Origin: Gonium pectorale
Lineage: Eukaryota > Chlorophyta > Chlorophyceae > Chlamydomonadales > Volvocaceae
Length of the DNA stretch: 29,862 bases
Direction: 5' to 3'
Assembly: GCA_001584585.1 (NCBI GenBank)
Contig: LSYV01000016.1
Span: 2,112,982 to 2,142,843 of the forward strand
Shown here: one piece after another, positions 11,099-21,030 of the stretch
Layout: each line of letters opens with the position of its first letter
How positions within the stretch are numbered: position 1 is the first letter of the stretch
Notes under the pieces: model-generated
Told to the model about the DNA's origin: nothing
The model's database searches: none
Seen by the model: only the letters and a program-made list of their open reading frames with translations
Program-made: the position numbers and the translations under genes

Positions 11099-14000
11099 GC
11101 TGGCGTACGGGGGATGGGGTGGGGCGGGGCTCGGCATTCATCTCCAACATCATTGGGGCGATCCCGCTCCCGAGCACTCCGGTTGCTTTGCCTTTTTACA
11201 TTCTGCTATGCGCGCCTAGCCCACATCGCCATGCATGCATCCCCTCGCTACGGCCTGGCACGCACCCCACCAGCCACCACCTCCTGCCCTGCACTGCCCC
11301 CCTGCGATGCGATGCGGTGCGGTGCGGTGCGTGGCCACGCGCGCTCGTCATGCAGCTGTTGACTGACACGCACCTCCTCCGCCCACCTCGTGACCTGCAC
11401 CGCCCGCCGCTATGCGGTTGATGAGGGGGGGATGATGGATGGGGATGGATGGGGATGGGGTTGATGATGTGTGGGGATTGTCATGCATCCTCCCGCGCTG
11501 GTCTCAAACGCTGCCCTTCGCCTCGCCCGGCCCCTTGGGATGCCCGCTGCGGTACGGTACGGTACGGTACGGTGTACGTTGTACGGTACGGCAGGCGCGC
11601 TGTTCATCCAGCGCGGCGGCGTCACCATCCAGTCCGCGCCCGGCCACTGGGCGGTCATCGCCTCGCCCCGGAGCGACCCGCGCACCGCCGTCAACGTCAT
11701 CACCATCTACTCTGGCGTCGACTATGGCACGCTGGCGGACGTGGAGGTGGTGGGCGGCCACTACTACGGCGTGCAGCTCATGACCAACATCAGCGGCTGG
11801 GCCACGCCAATGGACAACTACCTGTACGCCACGGCGCCCAGCCACTGGACCTTCCGGAACGTGCGGTGAGCGGCATGAGAGCGCGGGTTTGACAGGGGCT
11901 GGGAACGGGTGGGTGGGTTGGCCCAATTCGGCTAGCGTTTAGGGCTAGAGTCTCTGGGGAGGTAAGTGGACTCGGCCCAGCGGGCTCGAGATGTGGGGAA
12001 TGTGCGGTGAGCGGCAAGCGAGCAAGTGTCATTGGGTTGGGAAGGTGCTCTCACTGCAGAAGCCCGGGGCGAGTGTGAGTGGCATGGGGAGGGCGGGCAG
12101 GCCCCGATAGGCTGAGTCTTGGGGCAAAAACCGCATGGGGAGAACCGCATTCTAGGACACACGAGCCGTGAATGGACGCGGTACCTGAGCGAGGTACCTG
12201 CATGCGACATCGTCCCGACTTGTCCTGCCTGAGCTTCTGAGCTCCGTTGTTGCGCTGTTGCGTTTGACTCGCATTGCACGCCGTCCATCCTGATCTTGCC
12301 CCGACGTTCCCCTGACGGTTCCTTGGGATCGGTGCCGTCTTGTGTTTGCGTTGCAAGGTTCCACGGCACCGGCAGCAACGCGGTCAAGATGTCGCACAAG
12401 TCGGTCAACGTCACCTTCACCAACTGCGAGTTCTATGACGCGGGGGCGCGGCTGCGCACGTATGGTAACGCCATCGAGGCGACGCTGGTGAGCGGGATAG
12501 GGAATGCAACATGTGCCATGGGCAGGCGGGACGAGGACAGGAGGCCTCCGAGCGATCTTGGGTACGCAGCCTGGACGGCGAGGGCGCCCGAGGGCCTGCA
12601 AACTGCCGTCGGCATTACAGCTTCACCGGCACGCTAGGGCCCTAGGGGTCCGACCCGGTTCCGGTTAGGGCAAAGACCTTCGCTCCCTGAATGCCGACTA
12701 CACGCGGCATGCATTTCGTACAGCCCGTATTTCACACAAACTCATCCGTGTATGCTTGCGGTTCACAGGCATACGACCTGCGCATCACCGACTGCTACTT
12801 CCACGACCTCCCCGGCGCCGCCGTTCTGCTCGCGGGCGGCTCGGCGCGCGTCACCCTGGAGCGCAACTACATTGCGCGCACGGAGCGCGGGCTTGAGATC
12901 GGCGGCTGGACAGACCCGTCCACCATGGACTCCCCCGTCAACCCGCTCTACTACGAGGCCATCAACGTGACGGCGGCCAACAACATCATGGTCGCCGTGG
13001 CGCAGGCGGGCGTGGTGCTGCGCGCCGCGAACCGCGTCACCGTGGCGCACAACACGCTCTGGCGAGTGCAGGTGGGGCCGACCCGCACCGCGGCGTCCCG
13101 GGCCCCGCGCTGCATTCCGCGCCCCAGGTGTCCCGGGCGCCCCGGCCCCCGCGCTGCAGTCCGCGTAGGGAACTAGGGATGCGGGCGCGTTTGGACGCAC
13201 CTTTCTCAACGCTTCGGACAAAATTACCCACGCCAGGGTCAGCGCACTGTTTGAGAATATGTTGCTCCTGTTGAAGTGCGTAGGGCTATCGCTTAATGTG
13301 TGACCATTATTGTGCCTCATGCGGTGCGATGCGAGAGGGAGTGTACTGTGCAGTGTTGAAATGAAACGATGCATACGACGATATGCCGTGCTTGCATCTC
13401 GCGGCCGAACGTGCAGGAGCTGGGCCAGAGCGCCGTCTTCATTGACGGCGCCTGGCACTGGCCCCCCGGCAAGCCCGCCAACCAGTGGACCCCAAGCGCC
13501 GGCATCGCGCTGGTGGGCAACCTGCTGGTCAAGGCGCCCGCGGGCTTCCTCAACCCGCTGTTCCAGATCCGTACCGGCGGCCTGGACAACGCTACGGCGC
13601 CACCCGGCGCCCCCGCCGGCAGCTCCGGGCTGATCATGGCGTACAATGTGTACTACGACCAGGTACGGATGGAGCAGGATGTGTACGGCGTGTGCAAATG
13701 ACGGCATGCGTGTGGGGGACGGGAGCGCGACTGGCGGGTGACCGCAGATTCCGTGCATCTTATGTGCAGCCGCCATCGGATGGGGCGGGCGGACTGGCCG
13801 ACAGGGCCTGGCAGGGCACCGGACACGAAACGCCCCAGTCAACTCTGTCTCGGGCACCAATCGCGGGTGCTCACGAAGTGTCGCATGGAGCTCTCACCTT
13901 GCTCCGCGTTTTTACGCAGGCCGGGCTGGGACCTACCAACGGCACCTTCACCTGGGGCAAGGGCGCCATGCTGGAGGACGCGCGGGCCGGCTCCAAGTTC

Positions 14001-17000
14001 GTGGGCAACGCCACCGGCTGGGCCCGCTTCTGCTCGCTCACCCTGGGGCAGCCGCTGTGCGACCTCAACTCCACCGAGGCCGACCCGCAGCTCAAGCCCG
14101 ACTTCACACCCCTGGCCTGCAGCCCCGCCGCCGGCCGCGTGCCCTCGGCCGCCATGCCCTTAGCCGGCGTCGCCAACGTGACCACGGACTTCCACGGCCG
14201 GCCGCGACCCGCGGGTCGGCGCGACGCCGGCGCGGTGCAGTCGGGCGCGGCCGGGGCCGCCAAGGTGCTGCCGCCCGTGCCGGCGGCCTTCAGGGCCTTC
14301 CCGCCCTACAACGGCACGGGCTTGCCCGCCTTCTGGGAGAAGGTCTGGCCCTACCTGTTCTGGCAGCCTCGCGTTTGCAAAGACCTGATTGTGGACCTGA
14401 CCACCGGCAACGACAACCAGCCGTTCGACTACTACGCCAACTACCAGCAGCCCTTCCTCACGCTGGCGACCGCGCTCTCTCGCTCTGGCATGTGCGACCG
14501 CATCCTCCTGCGCGGCGGCCAGACGCACGCAGGTAGGTACGGCATGGCGTACGGCGCTATACATACGCGGCGTAGACACCATGCGCGCGCTCAGTGCGTG
14601 TCAGCAATGGTATCAGATCAACCCTTCACCGCACACGCTTACACATACACGCGTCGTACCATACATGCCAAGACAGGTATGGGTACGGCGCTGCCGCAAA
14701 GGCAGCTTTCCCAATGGCCAACACAGCGAGCTCCGCGGCGATCCGCTATCGGTACACCGCAGCTTGGCCCGCCGGCGTGGGGTCTTGACTCCTGAGCTCT
14801 GTGTGTGGCACGCAACGAACGCCAGCTGCTCTACCTGCCTACTGACTGTGACATTGCCACCTCCCGCTCCCTCCCGCTCCCTCCCGCTCCCGTGCGCAGG
14901 CTTTGTGACCATTACGCAGACCAACGTCACCGTCACCACCCACCCAGCCGACCTGGCGCCGGGCGGCCCCGGGCGCGCCCAGCTGCTGTGCAACGGCACC
15001 GTCACCTCGCCCTGCATCTACGTGTACAAGGATGCTACCGCGCTGAACGTCAGCAACCTGGACGTGGTCATGGCCGGCGGCGCCAGCGGCAGCTGCATGC
15101 ACTTTGACGGCGGCGCCGGCAGCGGCGGCAGCCCACTGTGGGACTTCTTCGTCGCCACCAGCGGCCGCGTGCCGCCGGAGGGGTGGGACGCGGCGCGGAC
15201 TACGTTCTTCACGGTGCGTGGGCCCCGAGGGGCTTGGGGGGACTGAGTGGTGTGGGAGACTCGGAGTGCAAGGATGTGTGGGTGTGACGGCGGAGAGAGG
15301 AACGAGCGGCGAACGGTAGCATCGCGTGCAGGCCGCGTGGCGATACCTGATTGCAGGTAACAATCCGCGCTTCACCACTGTCAAGTGTATCCCGCCCCTT
15401 CCCGTCTCTATCAGAACATCTCCTTCACCAACTGCGGCACGCACGGCACCAAGCTGAGCACCTTCGTGCGGCGGGTTTGGTTCGAGGGGCTGAAATTCAC
15501 GGGAACCGGCGACTCGGGCTTCGAGGTGGTGGGCGGCAGCGACGTCACAATCCGCCGCTGCCGCATCAGCGGCACCAGGGGCAGCGGCATCCGGCTGGGG
15601 GGCGGCGCGCGGAACCTGCGGGTGGAGAGGAACTACATCCAGTGAGTAGGGTGGCGCAGTGGGGGCGTGGTGGCGCGTAGCAATCCTACGTTGATGCCTT
15701 GGTTCCGGAGATGGTGGGAGTGCGTGGTCGTCTAGCGCCGTTAACACACCAGTGGCCGACGCGCGCTGCCCACCCTCCCTCACCTCGCGCCCTACTCTAT
15801 CTCCTTGCCGCCGCTCGCGCACCGGCCACCTTCTCTCTCTTCCTTAGTCACTACGACTGATCGGTGACTGATACGGGAACTAGCGCGCATGACACATGTC
15901 TTGCCTGGCCGACGTGACCGTTCCCCGTGCCCACGGAACCTACGCGTCCACGCCGCACGCGCGCACGCCCGCCACCGGCTTTCGGTCTTCCTCGCAGCCC
16001 CTCGGGTACTGCGCCCCGAGCGCGTGCCTGCAGCCCTGCACGACCCATGCGGAAGTCGATCCACAGCGCAGATCCACTGCGCGTCGCACGCCGCTGATCC
16101 TCGGTCCCCCCTCCGCACCTCTCCCAGGAATTTCGGCGGCGCGGGCATCCTGCTGGGCAGCGAGGGCACCGCGGCGCCCAACACCGACACCGACTGGGCG
16201 CTCAACGGCGCCGCCTCGGCCCCCGACTGGCACGACTGCATCAACGCCACCGTCATCAAGTGAGCCGAGCGCGGGCGAGGAAAGGGGAGGAGGGGGAGGC
16301 GGGTCTGCCGGCGCGGCGCGGCGGTGGCAAGCGCCCATACTCAGCTTAACGGACCACTCTCATTCTGGCTGGCCTTTCCGCCCATGCGCAAGTCCACATG
16401 GCACCTTCCCTCCCTGCCGGCACATCCCATTGTTTTCGCTTCCTCGGTTGCTGCCCCCCACCCCGTAGCAACATCATTGAGAACGGCACGGGCGCCGGCG
16501 TGGCCTTCTTCTCCGCGCGCGACGCGGTGGTGGCGCACAACACAATCCTCAACGTGTCGGCGGGCATGCAGGCAGGTCGGGAGGTTGTCTTCCACCTGAT
16601 GATGCCTTGCTTTGTTGCGTGTAATGGAATGATTGTCTTTGGGCGTCTGTCGCGTTTCTTCAGGGTTTGGCCCATCCTGGCTTCCTTTCTGCCCGGTTTT
16701 GCGGAAGCCGGGTCGCCACGACCCTTTTAAGGGAAAACACTCCCACAGTTTTGCCCTGTGATGTTCCCGCCCCCCTCAGGCTGGGGTCCTCTTCAATGTC
16801 AGCCCCAAGCAGACCGGCAACTACGAGGAGGCTGGTCCGCCCAACGTCAACATCACCTTCGCCAACAACATCATCACGCTGCCGGCGGGCACCTTCCTCC
16901 GCATGCCCGTCCAGGCGCGCATGCTGCAGGGCGCCGTCGTGCAGAGACAGCTCAACGTCAGCCTGCCCGCAGGCAACTGCTCCGGCGTCACCGCCACCAC

Positions 17001-20000
17001 TACCACCACCTCCGTAACCGGCCGTCGCCGGCTGCTGAGCCACCAGGCGCAGCTGCTCCGGGGCGGCAGTGCGTCTCAACGCCCCGAGTCGGCCTTCAAG
17101 GGGACGTTCGTGGACGGTCTGATTGGCGCCTCGGACGGCGCATGGGAGACCTCTGCGGGCTTCGACCGGCAGTCACGAGTCCCAACGGGCTCCGGCGAGC
17201 AAGACGCGTACACTTTCCATCCGGAGGCATTCTTCGCTGAGCGACGGCGCCTGGCAGCGGTGCCCCAGTCGTTCACGCAGCCGTACGTGGCCGCCAAGGG
17301 CAGCCAGGGCCGCAACGCCGACGGCTCCTGCCCCTTCTTCCCGGACTCCAACCCCTGGCACACCGACGTCAGCGGGCTGGCGGTTCACCCGCGCAGCGAG
17401 GCCATCAAGTCCAACATCGGGCTCAAGAACCTGCACATCGACTTCGGGTTCCAGACCAACATCGGCGGCCGCAACGTGCGTGCGCTCGCGCGCTCGGGTG
17501 TGGCATGGCTGGCTGGGGCGGACTAGGGACGGGGGAGTGGCGGGCGCGTCCACAGGTTCCCCGCCGCCTTGGCGCTTGTACCACCGGCCCCTGCTGGGCA
17601 ACTAGTAGGGCTGCAAGTAGCCATGCCTCTGTCAGAGACGGGGTTTGGCGCAATTGCTGTCCGGGAGGGCTCCTCTGCAGCTTTCCTGCTGTGGCTTAGC
17701 CCCCGGTGCAATCCTGTCCCCCCAGGTGTCTTTTTGCTGTCTGACGGCCAGCCTCCTCACACCCTGCTGCTTCCCCCGCCCGTATGTACGTTTGGCCCCC
17801 CGTCATCTGGCGATGGCTGCTGCCTGCTCAGGTCCCGTCCCCAATTTGGCCGTGTCCCCCCAGGTCCCCGCCGGCATGCCCATTAACATCGTCGACAGCA
17901 GCAAGGGGACCAAGAGGGTCAACGTGAGTCCACTTGGCCCTCTCGCCGCCTGCCTGCTGGGGACCGATTGCCGGACCTCCCCTCCCCTCCACGTGCGGCC
18001 CAGCCATGCGCTTCGCCCCTGCACTCCTTGAGCTTGGTCTTGCACTGGCCGGGGTTTCGGCTGCGGTCGTCGTTGCCGTCGCCGTCGCTGTTCGTGGTGC
18101 CCCCCTCCTATCTCGCGCGTCATCCTCTGGAACACACTTCCAGGCTATGCCCCTGCTGCGCCGCGAGGTGTCGTGACTCCTGCCCCTGGCATCCTGCCCC
18201 TGGCATCCTGCCCCTGGCATCCTGCCCCTGGCATCCTGCCCCTGGCATCCTGCCCCTGGCATCCTGCCCCTGGCATCCTGCCCCTGGCATCCTGCCCCTG
18301 GCATCCTGCCCCTGGCATCCTGCCCCTGGCATCCTGCCCTTGGCATCCTACCCCTGGCAGTGACACTCATCAGCCCCGCTCCGCGCGTGCAGATTACGTG
18401 GGGCCCAAGCGGCTACGGCGACCCGCGGCAGCTGGACCCGCTGGGCGCCCCGCTGCCCGCCGACGCGGCGGTGCAGGGCTCCTACCCCGGCTGCGGCGAC
18501 CCGCCCTGCTGGGGAGACCGGCATCTGATCCTGGTGGACAACGCCACGTGCACGCTGTACGAGGGCTGGCGAGCGTGAGTAGTGCTGGCTGGCGACCCTA
18601 ACGACCCACGGGTCGGGGGCGGGGCTGGGAGCTCATTAAGCAAGGGGGGCACCTGGCTGGGAGTTATGGTCGAGTCTCCTTAGGTTAGTTTGCATGTGGT
18701 TACCGTGCCTGCCAGCCAAGGAGTCTTGACGGAGTGCCCGTCCCTGCCGCAATCTCCTTCCTCGCAGCTTTCCGCCATCGGTCACCAACACCACCAAGTG
18801 GCAGGTGAGGGCATGGCCGGCTGGGTGTGCGCGTGCGGGCGGGGAGCCTGAAGGCCTCTCTCTCATCGCTTGGGATGCTTAGCCACAGCGGTGACAGCAA
18901 AGATCGTCGGTCTCGGAACGCCGGAACAGAGCTAAATCACGGGATTCCCGGTTTGGGTTCGCATCCAGACCCCGCTGATGGCGGCTCGCGTCTTCTCTTA
19001 TGGTCTTGCATTCAGGTAGAGGCGCTCCTGCGCTACAACCTGCTCAACAACAGCCTGGGCCACGAACTGGGCGCCACGTCGGCCGACGCCGCGGGGCTGC
19101 CCATCCTGCCGGGCCTGGTTACGTACGACGAGGTGGTGGTGAAGGGGGTCATCAACCACGCGCTGCGCTTCACGGGGCCGGTCTCCCGCCCCGCCTACGC
19201 CATGCCGGGGACGCACTTTGCAGCTGCGGGCAACTGCACCACCCGCGACTGCCCCTACATGGCCATGCGCGTGCGGCTGCGGGCGGCCTACAACTGCAGC
19301 CAGCACGCGACCGCGGCGCGGGTCTTCTGCATGGCGCTGCAGAAGTACGGCGCGTTCTTCGCCGACAACGGCCTGCCCTGGGACTTTGCCGGTACGGACG
19401 TGTACGGGAACGCGCGTACGGCCGTGCGCGGTCTACTGGTGTGGACATTGGATGGAGGGAATGAGCTCGGCACACACCGGGACGTGTAGATGGTTCTCAC
19501 TGTGGTTGAGGTAAACATTCGTTTACTGAAGCGGTAACCGGTCAGCCTGGTGGCCGTACTGGAGCTGGCATTGGGTCGGAGCGCCGGCAGGCCCGCGCAG
19601 CCCTACTGGTCGCAGCCCGGCCCTCCTTCGCGTCGCTCCGTCCGCATGGGCCGAAAGGGTTATTGCCCAGTCCCGGCTTGTCGGAGCTAGAGCTGGTGGG
19701 GAGCGCCGGCAGGCACAGGCCTGAGCAACCCGGCTCATCGGCGCGATATCTTTCTTCGCTTGGCTGCCGCTGCCGCTCGCAGGTGAGGCGACTGCCAAGT
19801 GGGACGCTGTGTGGAACGAGCTCAAGGAGGTCATGAACATCCCCTCGAGCGCCATGGAGGTGCGTCAGGACAACTGGGCCACGCTGCGGGTGCCGTCCTG
19901 GGGATTGCCCACCGTGCCTGAGAAAATGGGCCGGGGTCAGGGCTGGGCCGCGCGGATCTTCCTCCAGGAGGATCGGACGGAATACGTGCCCTTCTTGATT

Positions 20001-20837
20001 GCCTCCTCCGTTGTATGGATACGCCTACACGGAGCACTGGCCAATTGCTGTCGTTCATGGTGGCGCCTGAATGCAAGGAGTGCATGGGGCTACTTTGCTT
20101 GCTTTTTGCATTGTCGACCTGCCGGTACTGCCTCCGAGTAATTCTACGCCACGCCCGATCCCGCCCGCCAGGTGCTTGACCCCGGCTGCATCTGCCTGGA
20201 CGGCGGCTGCACGGTGGCCGAGTGCAACGGGTGAGTCGGCAGACGCGTACGAGGGAGCCCCCAACTCCCGTCTGCCCAGCGTTGCTTGCCCTTCGCTGGC
20301 TCTGCCAACCCCCATGTGGGGATGGCAAGGACTGGCATGTCTTGCAGCCAACATGCGCGGCGATGGTGCCCCCAACTCGCCCAGCGTTACCCTTCGCTCG
20401 GCATCTGCGCTGGCCGCCGTCATCTTCCCTCTTCATGCCCTAACTCTGCTCCCCACTCCCCCGTGCGCCCACCGCATTGCAGCATGGTGTGGCTGGACCC
20501 CAACTCCCCGTCCGTGTACCCGGCCATCGCCAAGAACGCCGACGTGCGCTTCGTCGGCAACATCTACTACAAGCCCAACGCCACCGGGCTGTTTGTGGAC
20601 CAGCGCCTGCCGCCCTTCGGGACCGGCTACGCGGGCGGGCTGGCGGGCTGGGCGGCGTACATCGGCGAGACGGGCAGCGTGGAGGCCAACCCGCTCCTCA
20701 ACGCCACCAGCTACTACCCGACGCTGCGCAGCCCAGCGCGCGGGAACGCGGTCCGGCTACCGGCCGTGCGGGAGGACTTCTACGGCCGCTGCCGAGGCGA
20801 CGGCACCAACACGGACATCGGGGCCGTGCTGTACTGA
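7190..20837 (+). CDS. Gene B: secreted DNRLRE-like / double beta-helix protein, complete
   Basis: Exons by splice sites and phase: 7190-7351, 7513-7766, 8334-8570, 8812-8964, 9188-9321, 11595-11865, 12358-12487, 12769-13071, 13417-13662, 13920-14532, 14900-15213, 15415-15641, 16128-16259, 16469-16571, 16780-17475, 17864-17923, 18393-18574, 18768-18804, 19016-19391, 19783-19859, 20172-20230, 20483-20837. The sum is 5121 bases, 1706 residues plus TGA, with every phase matching. The start is the first of two adjacent ATGs, followed by a signal peptide. Order: signal peptide (1-19), DNRLRE/CBM96-like domain (about 25-268), beta-helix 1 (269-741), linker, beta-helix 2 (782 to about 1160), linker, inserted domain (1285-1569), helix-ending tail (to 1706). 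There is no membrane segment and there are many N-glycosylation sites, so secretion to the wall or matrix is likely. The 9322-11593 intron contains an assembly gap and could hide an exon, although phases on both sides already match. Its enzymatic role is unknown. Confidence 0.85.
7262..8964 (+). other. DNRLRE/CBM96-like N-terminal domain of gene B
   Basis: The domain spans exons 1-4. Motifs seen in order: ARALLRFED, then VPAGAVVESAELTVTF, then ACFMAKNWSYWEDD, a Trp/Gly/Cys-rich stretch, LDPGMVRSWLGN, N-x-GLMFR, and RRPALTIAY at the end. This order (LLRF; vp.gA.v.sAeL; W...W; v..W; N.Gl; RP.L.v.y) is what I know of DNRLRE and CBM96-type jelly-roll domains, which sit at the N-terminus of many secreted polysaccharide-active or wall proteins. 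The assignment is from motif order only. Gene A probably has the same domain upstream of this window. Confidence 0.6.
8011..8180. repeat. 42-bp minisatellite, four copies, intron 2 of gene B
   Basis: Units start at 8011, 8055, 8097 and 8139 with CTGCCCTACGTCTTT. They are 44, 42, 42 and 42 bases long and differ by a few substitutions. The array lies in the intron 7767-8333. Its 42-base period keeps open frames in several phases, which makes false ORFs. Confidence 0.9.
9522..9605. repeat. (AC)n microsatellite, 42 units
   Basis: An uninterrupted AC run in the large intron 9322-11593 of gene B, about 540 bases before the assembly gap. Confidence 0.95.
10142..11000. other. Assembly gap (859 N)
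   Basis: A run of N inside the intron 9322-11593 of gene B. The right edge is an AC microsatellite, so the assembly probably broke in that repeat. The gap size may be an estimate. Confidence 1.
11001..11097. repeat. (AC)n microsatellite at the gap edge, about 48 units
   Basis: An uninterrupted AC run that starts at the last N, so its true length is unknown. It lies in the same intron as the run at 9522. Confidence 0.95.
11303..11331. repeat. Pentamer array GATGC/GGTGC
   Basis: About five or six GATGC/GGTGC units in tandem, inside the large intron of gene B. A GGAT/GGGGAT-rich patch follows at about 11437-11460. Confidence 0.7.
11551..11592. repeat. GGTAC pentamer array at the splice acceptor
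   Basis: Four GGTAC units, then GGTGTACGTTGTACGGTACG, run directly into the acceptor GCAG (11591-11594) of the exon starting at 11595. The usual pyrimidine tract is displaced further upstream or missing at this acceptor. Confidence 0.75.
14373..17034 (+). other. Parallel beta-helix module 2 of gene B (main part)
   Basis: The module opens with LIVDLTTGNDNQP, then PFLTLATALSRSGMCDRILLRGGQTHAG. This is the same layout as the opening of module 1 and has an intron at the same place and phase after the final G. Helix-type repeats follow: GFVTITQTNVTV, ALNVSNLDVVM, NISFTNCG, RVWFEGLKFTGTG, SDVTIRRCRISGT, RNLRVERNYI, NATVIKNNIIENG, DAVVAHNTILNVS, PPNVNITFANNIITL. The helix has no closing turn here. 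That turn is found after the inserted domain, in the last exon. Gene A shares the final strands (bases 52 to about 300). Intron 16572-16779 appears to start with GC. Confidence 0.7.
16572..16779 (+). other. Probable GC-AG intron in gene B
   Basis: Exon 14 ends GGCATGCAG and the next bases are GCAGGT. Joining here gives a phase-0 link to GCTGGGGTC at 16780, the same exon start as in gene A at 52. The best GT alternative is AAC|GTGTCG after 16553, also phase 0, which would drop six codons. Confidence 0.55.
17729..17836 (+). repeat. Intronic block conserved with gene A (copy in gene B)
   Basis: Counterpart of 1086-1192 in the matching intron (17476-17863). About 95 percent identical by eye, against about 90 percent for the 60-base exon just downstream. 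It ends in CTCAG/GTCCC, much like the true acceptor CCCAG/GTCCCC 25-30 bases further on. Confidence 0.8.
18178..18359. repeat. 14-bp minisatellite, 13 copies, in gene B intron
   Basis: Unit TCCTGCCCCTGGCA, 13 contiguous copies (182 bases), with variants in the last two units. It lies in the intron 17924-18392 and ends 33 bases before the acceptor, where it may serve as a pyrimidine-rich tract. The matching gene A intron (1397-1675) lacks it. Confidence 0.95.
20172..20837 (+). other. Cys-rich segment and beta-helix closing turn of gene B
   Basis: The two last exons encode PGCICLDGGCTVAECNG (four Cys), then FVGNIYYKPNATGLFVDQ, WAAYIGETGSVEANPLLNA, and REDFYGRCRGDGTNTDIGAVLY. The NxYY, ANPLL and D..G.CRG...TDIGAV pattern repeats the closing segment of module 1 (NVYYDQ, EADPQL, DFHGRPR, RDAGAV). 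I therefore read it as the end of helix module 2, resumed after the inserted domain. Confidence 0.6.
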
Positions 20838-21024
20838 TGCCCACTCGTCGTGCCGTCAACACAAGCTGCCTTTCCACCGGCGGCGTTAAAGCCCTGTGCG
20901 TTCATGGCCATGTGACATGACGTAAAATGTGTAGAGCAGAAGTCGGCTGGTACTGCTGTGAATTTGTTGTGGTCACTGGTATGAGGGTGTTACTTAGAAC
21001 CGACTGATCAACCGAATTGCACAA

Positions 21025-21030
21025 TATAAA
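21025..21030 (+). promoter_or_regulatory. Orphan TATA-like site
   Basis: TATAAA in a locally AT-rich stretch about 190 bases after the gene B stop. No recognisable coding sequence starts within the expected distance; the nearest open frame is the unconvincing 21093-21380. Confidence 0.2.

Larger units (their letters stand above)
9188..14250 (+). other. Parallel beta-helix module 1 of gene B
   Basis: The module starts with WVSEKTGDDDWN, SLVKGLNEAWAGDKIYLMNG and TYAG. This is the pattern of DUF1565/right-handed beta-helix proteins (V...GND....P...I..A...A..GD.I.L..GTY.G). Strand-turn repeats follow: RGGVTIQS, NVITIYSG, KSVNVTFTNCEFYD, YDLRITDCYFHDL, ARVTLERNYI, NVTAANNIM, NRVTVAHNTLW. It closes with EADPQLKPDFTPLACSPAA and DFHGRPRPAGRRDAGAV, the typical last turn (D..G.pRp....DiGA) of such helices. 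Residues are about 269-741. The join across the gap (TYAG to ALFIQRGGVTIQS) is smooth in phase and sense. Confidence 0.75.
17353..19859 (+). other. Inserted bacterial-type domain of gene B
   Basis: The domain spans six exons, residues about 1285-1569. Motifs in order: NPWHTDVSGLAVHPRS, SNIGLKNLHIDFGF, VPAGMPINIVD, DRHLILVDNATCTLYEGW, TSADAAGLPILPGLVTYDEV, INHALRFTGPVSRPAYAMP, PYMAMRVRLRAAYN, LQKYGAFFADNGLPWDF, and WNELKEVMNIPSSAMEV. I know this motif order from a domain in bacterial (often actinobacterial) secreted proteins, commonly annotated as hypothetical, with HP.S...I.SIG, DRH.L..D...C.LYE, SADAAGLPILPGLVRYDE, I.HALRFT, and LK.YG...ADNGS.W. No catalytic function is established for it to my knowledge. 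Gene A has the same domain at about 700-3101. Confidence 0.7.

Noticed and set aside
10003..11421. Very long frames crossing the assembly gap
   Set aside because: Most of their length is N and AC repeat; no coding evidence.
18120..18370. Minus-strand collagen-like repeats (MPGAGCQGQDARGR) at the 14-bp array
   Set aside because: Any 14-base array is open in several frames. The array sits inside a well-bounded intron of gene B.
18950..18985. tRNA-like B box (GGTTCGCATCC)
   Set aside because: The flanking bases do not form a proper T stem, no A box or acceptor stem is evident, and it lies within an intron of gene B.
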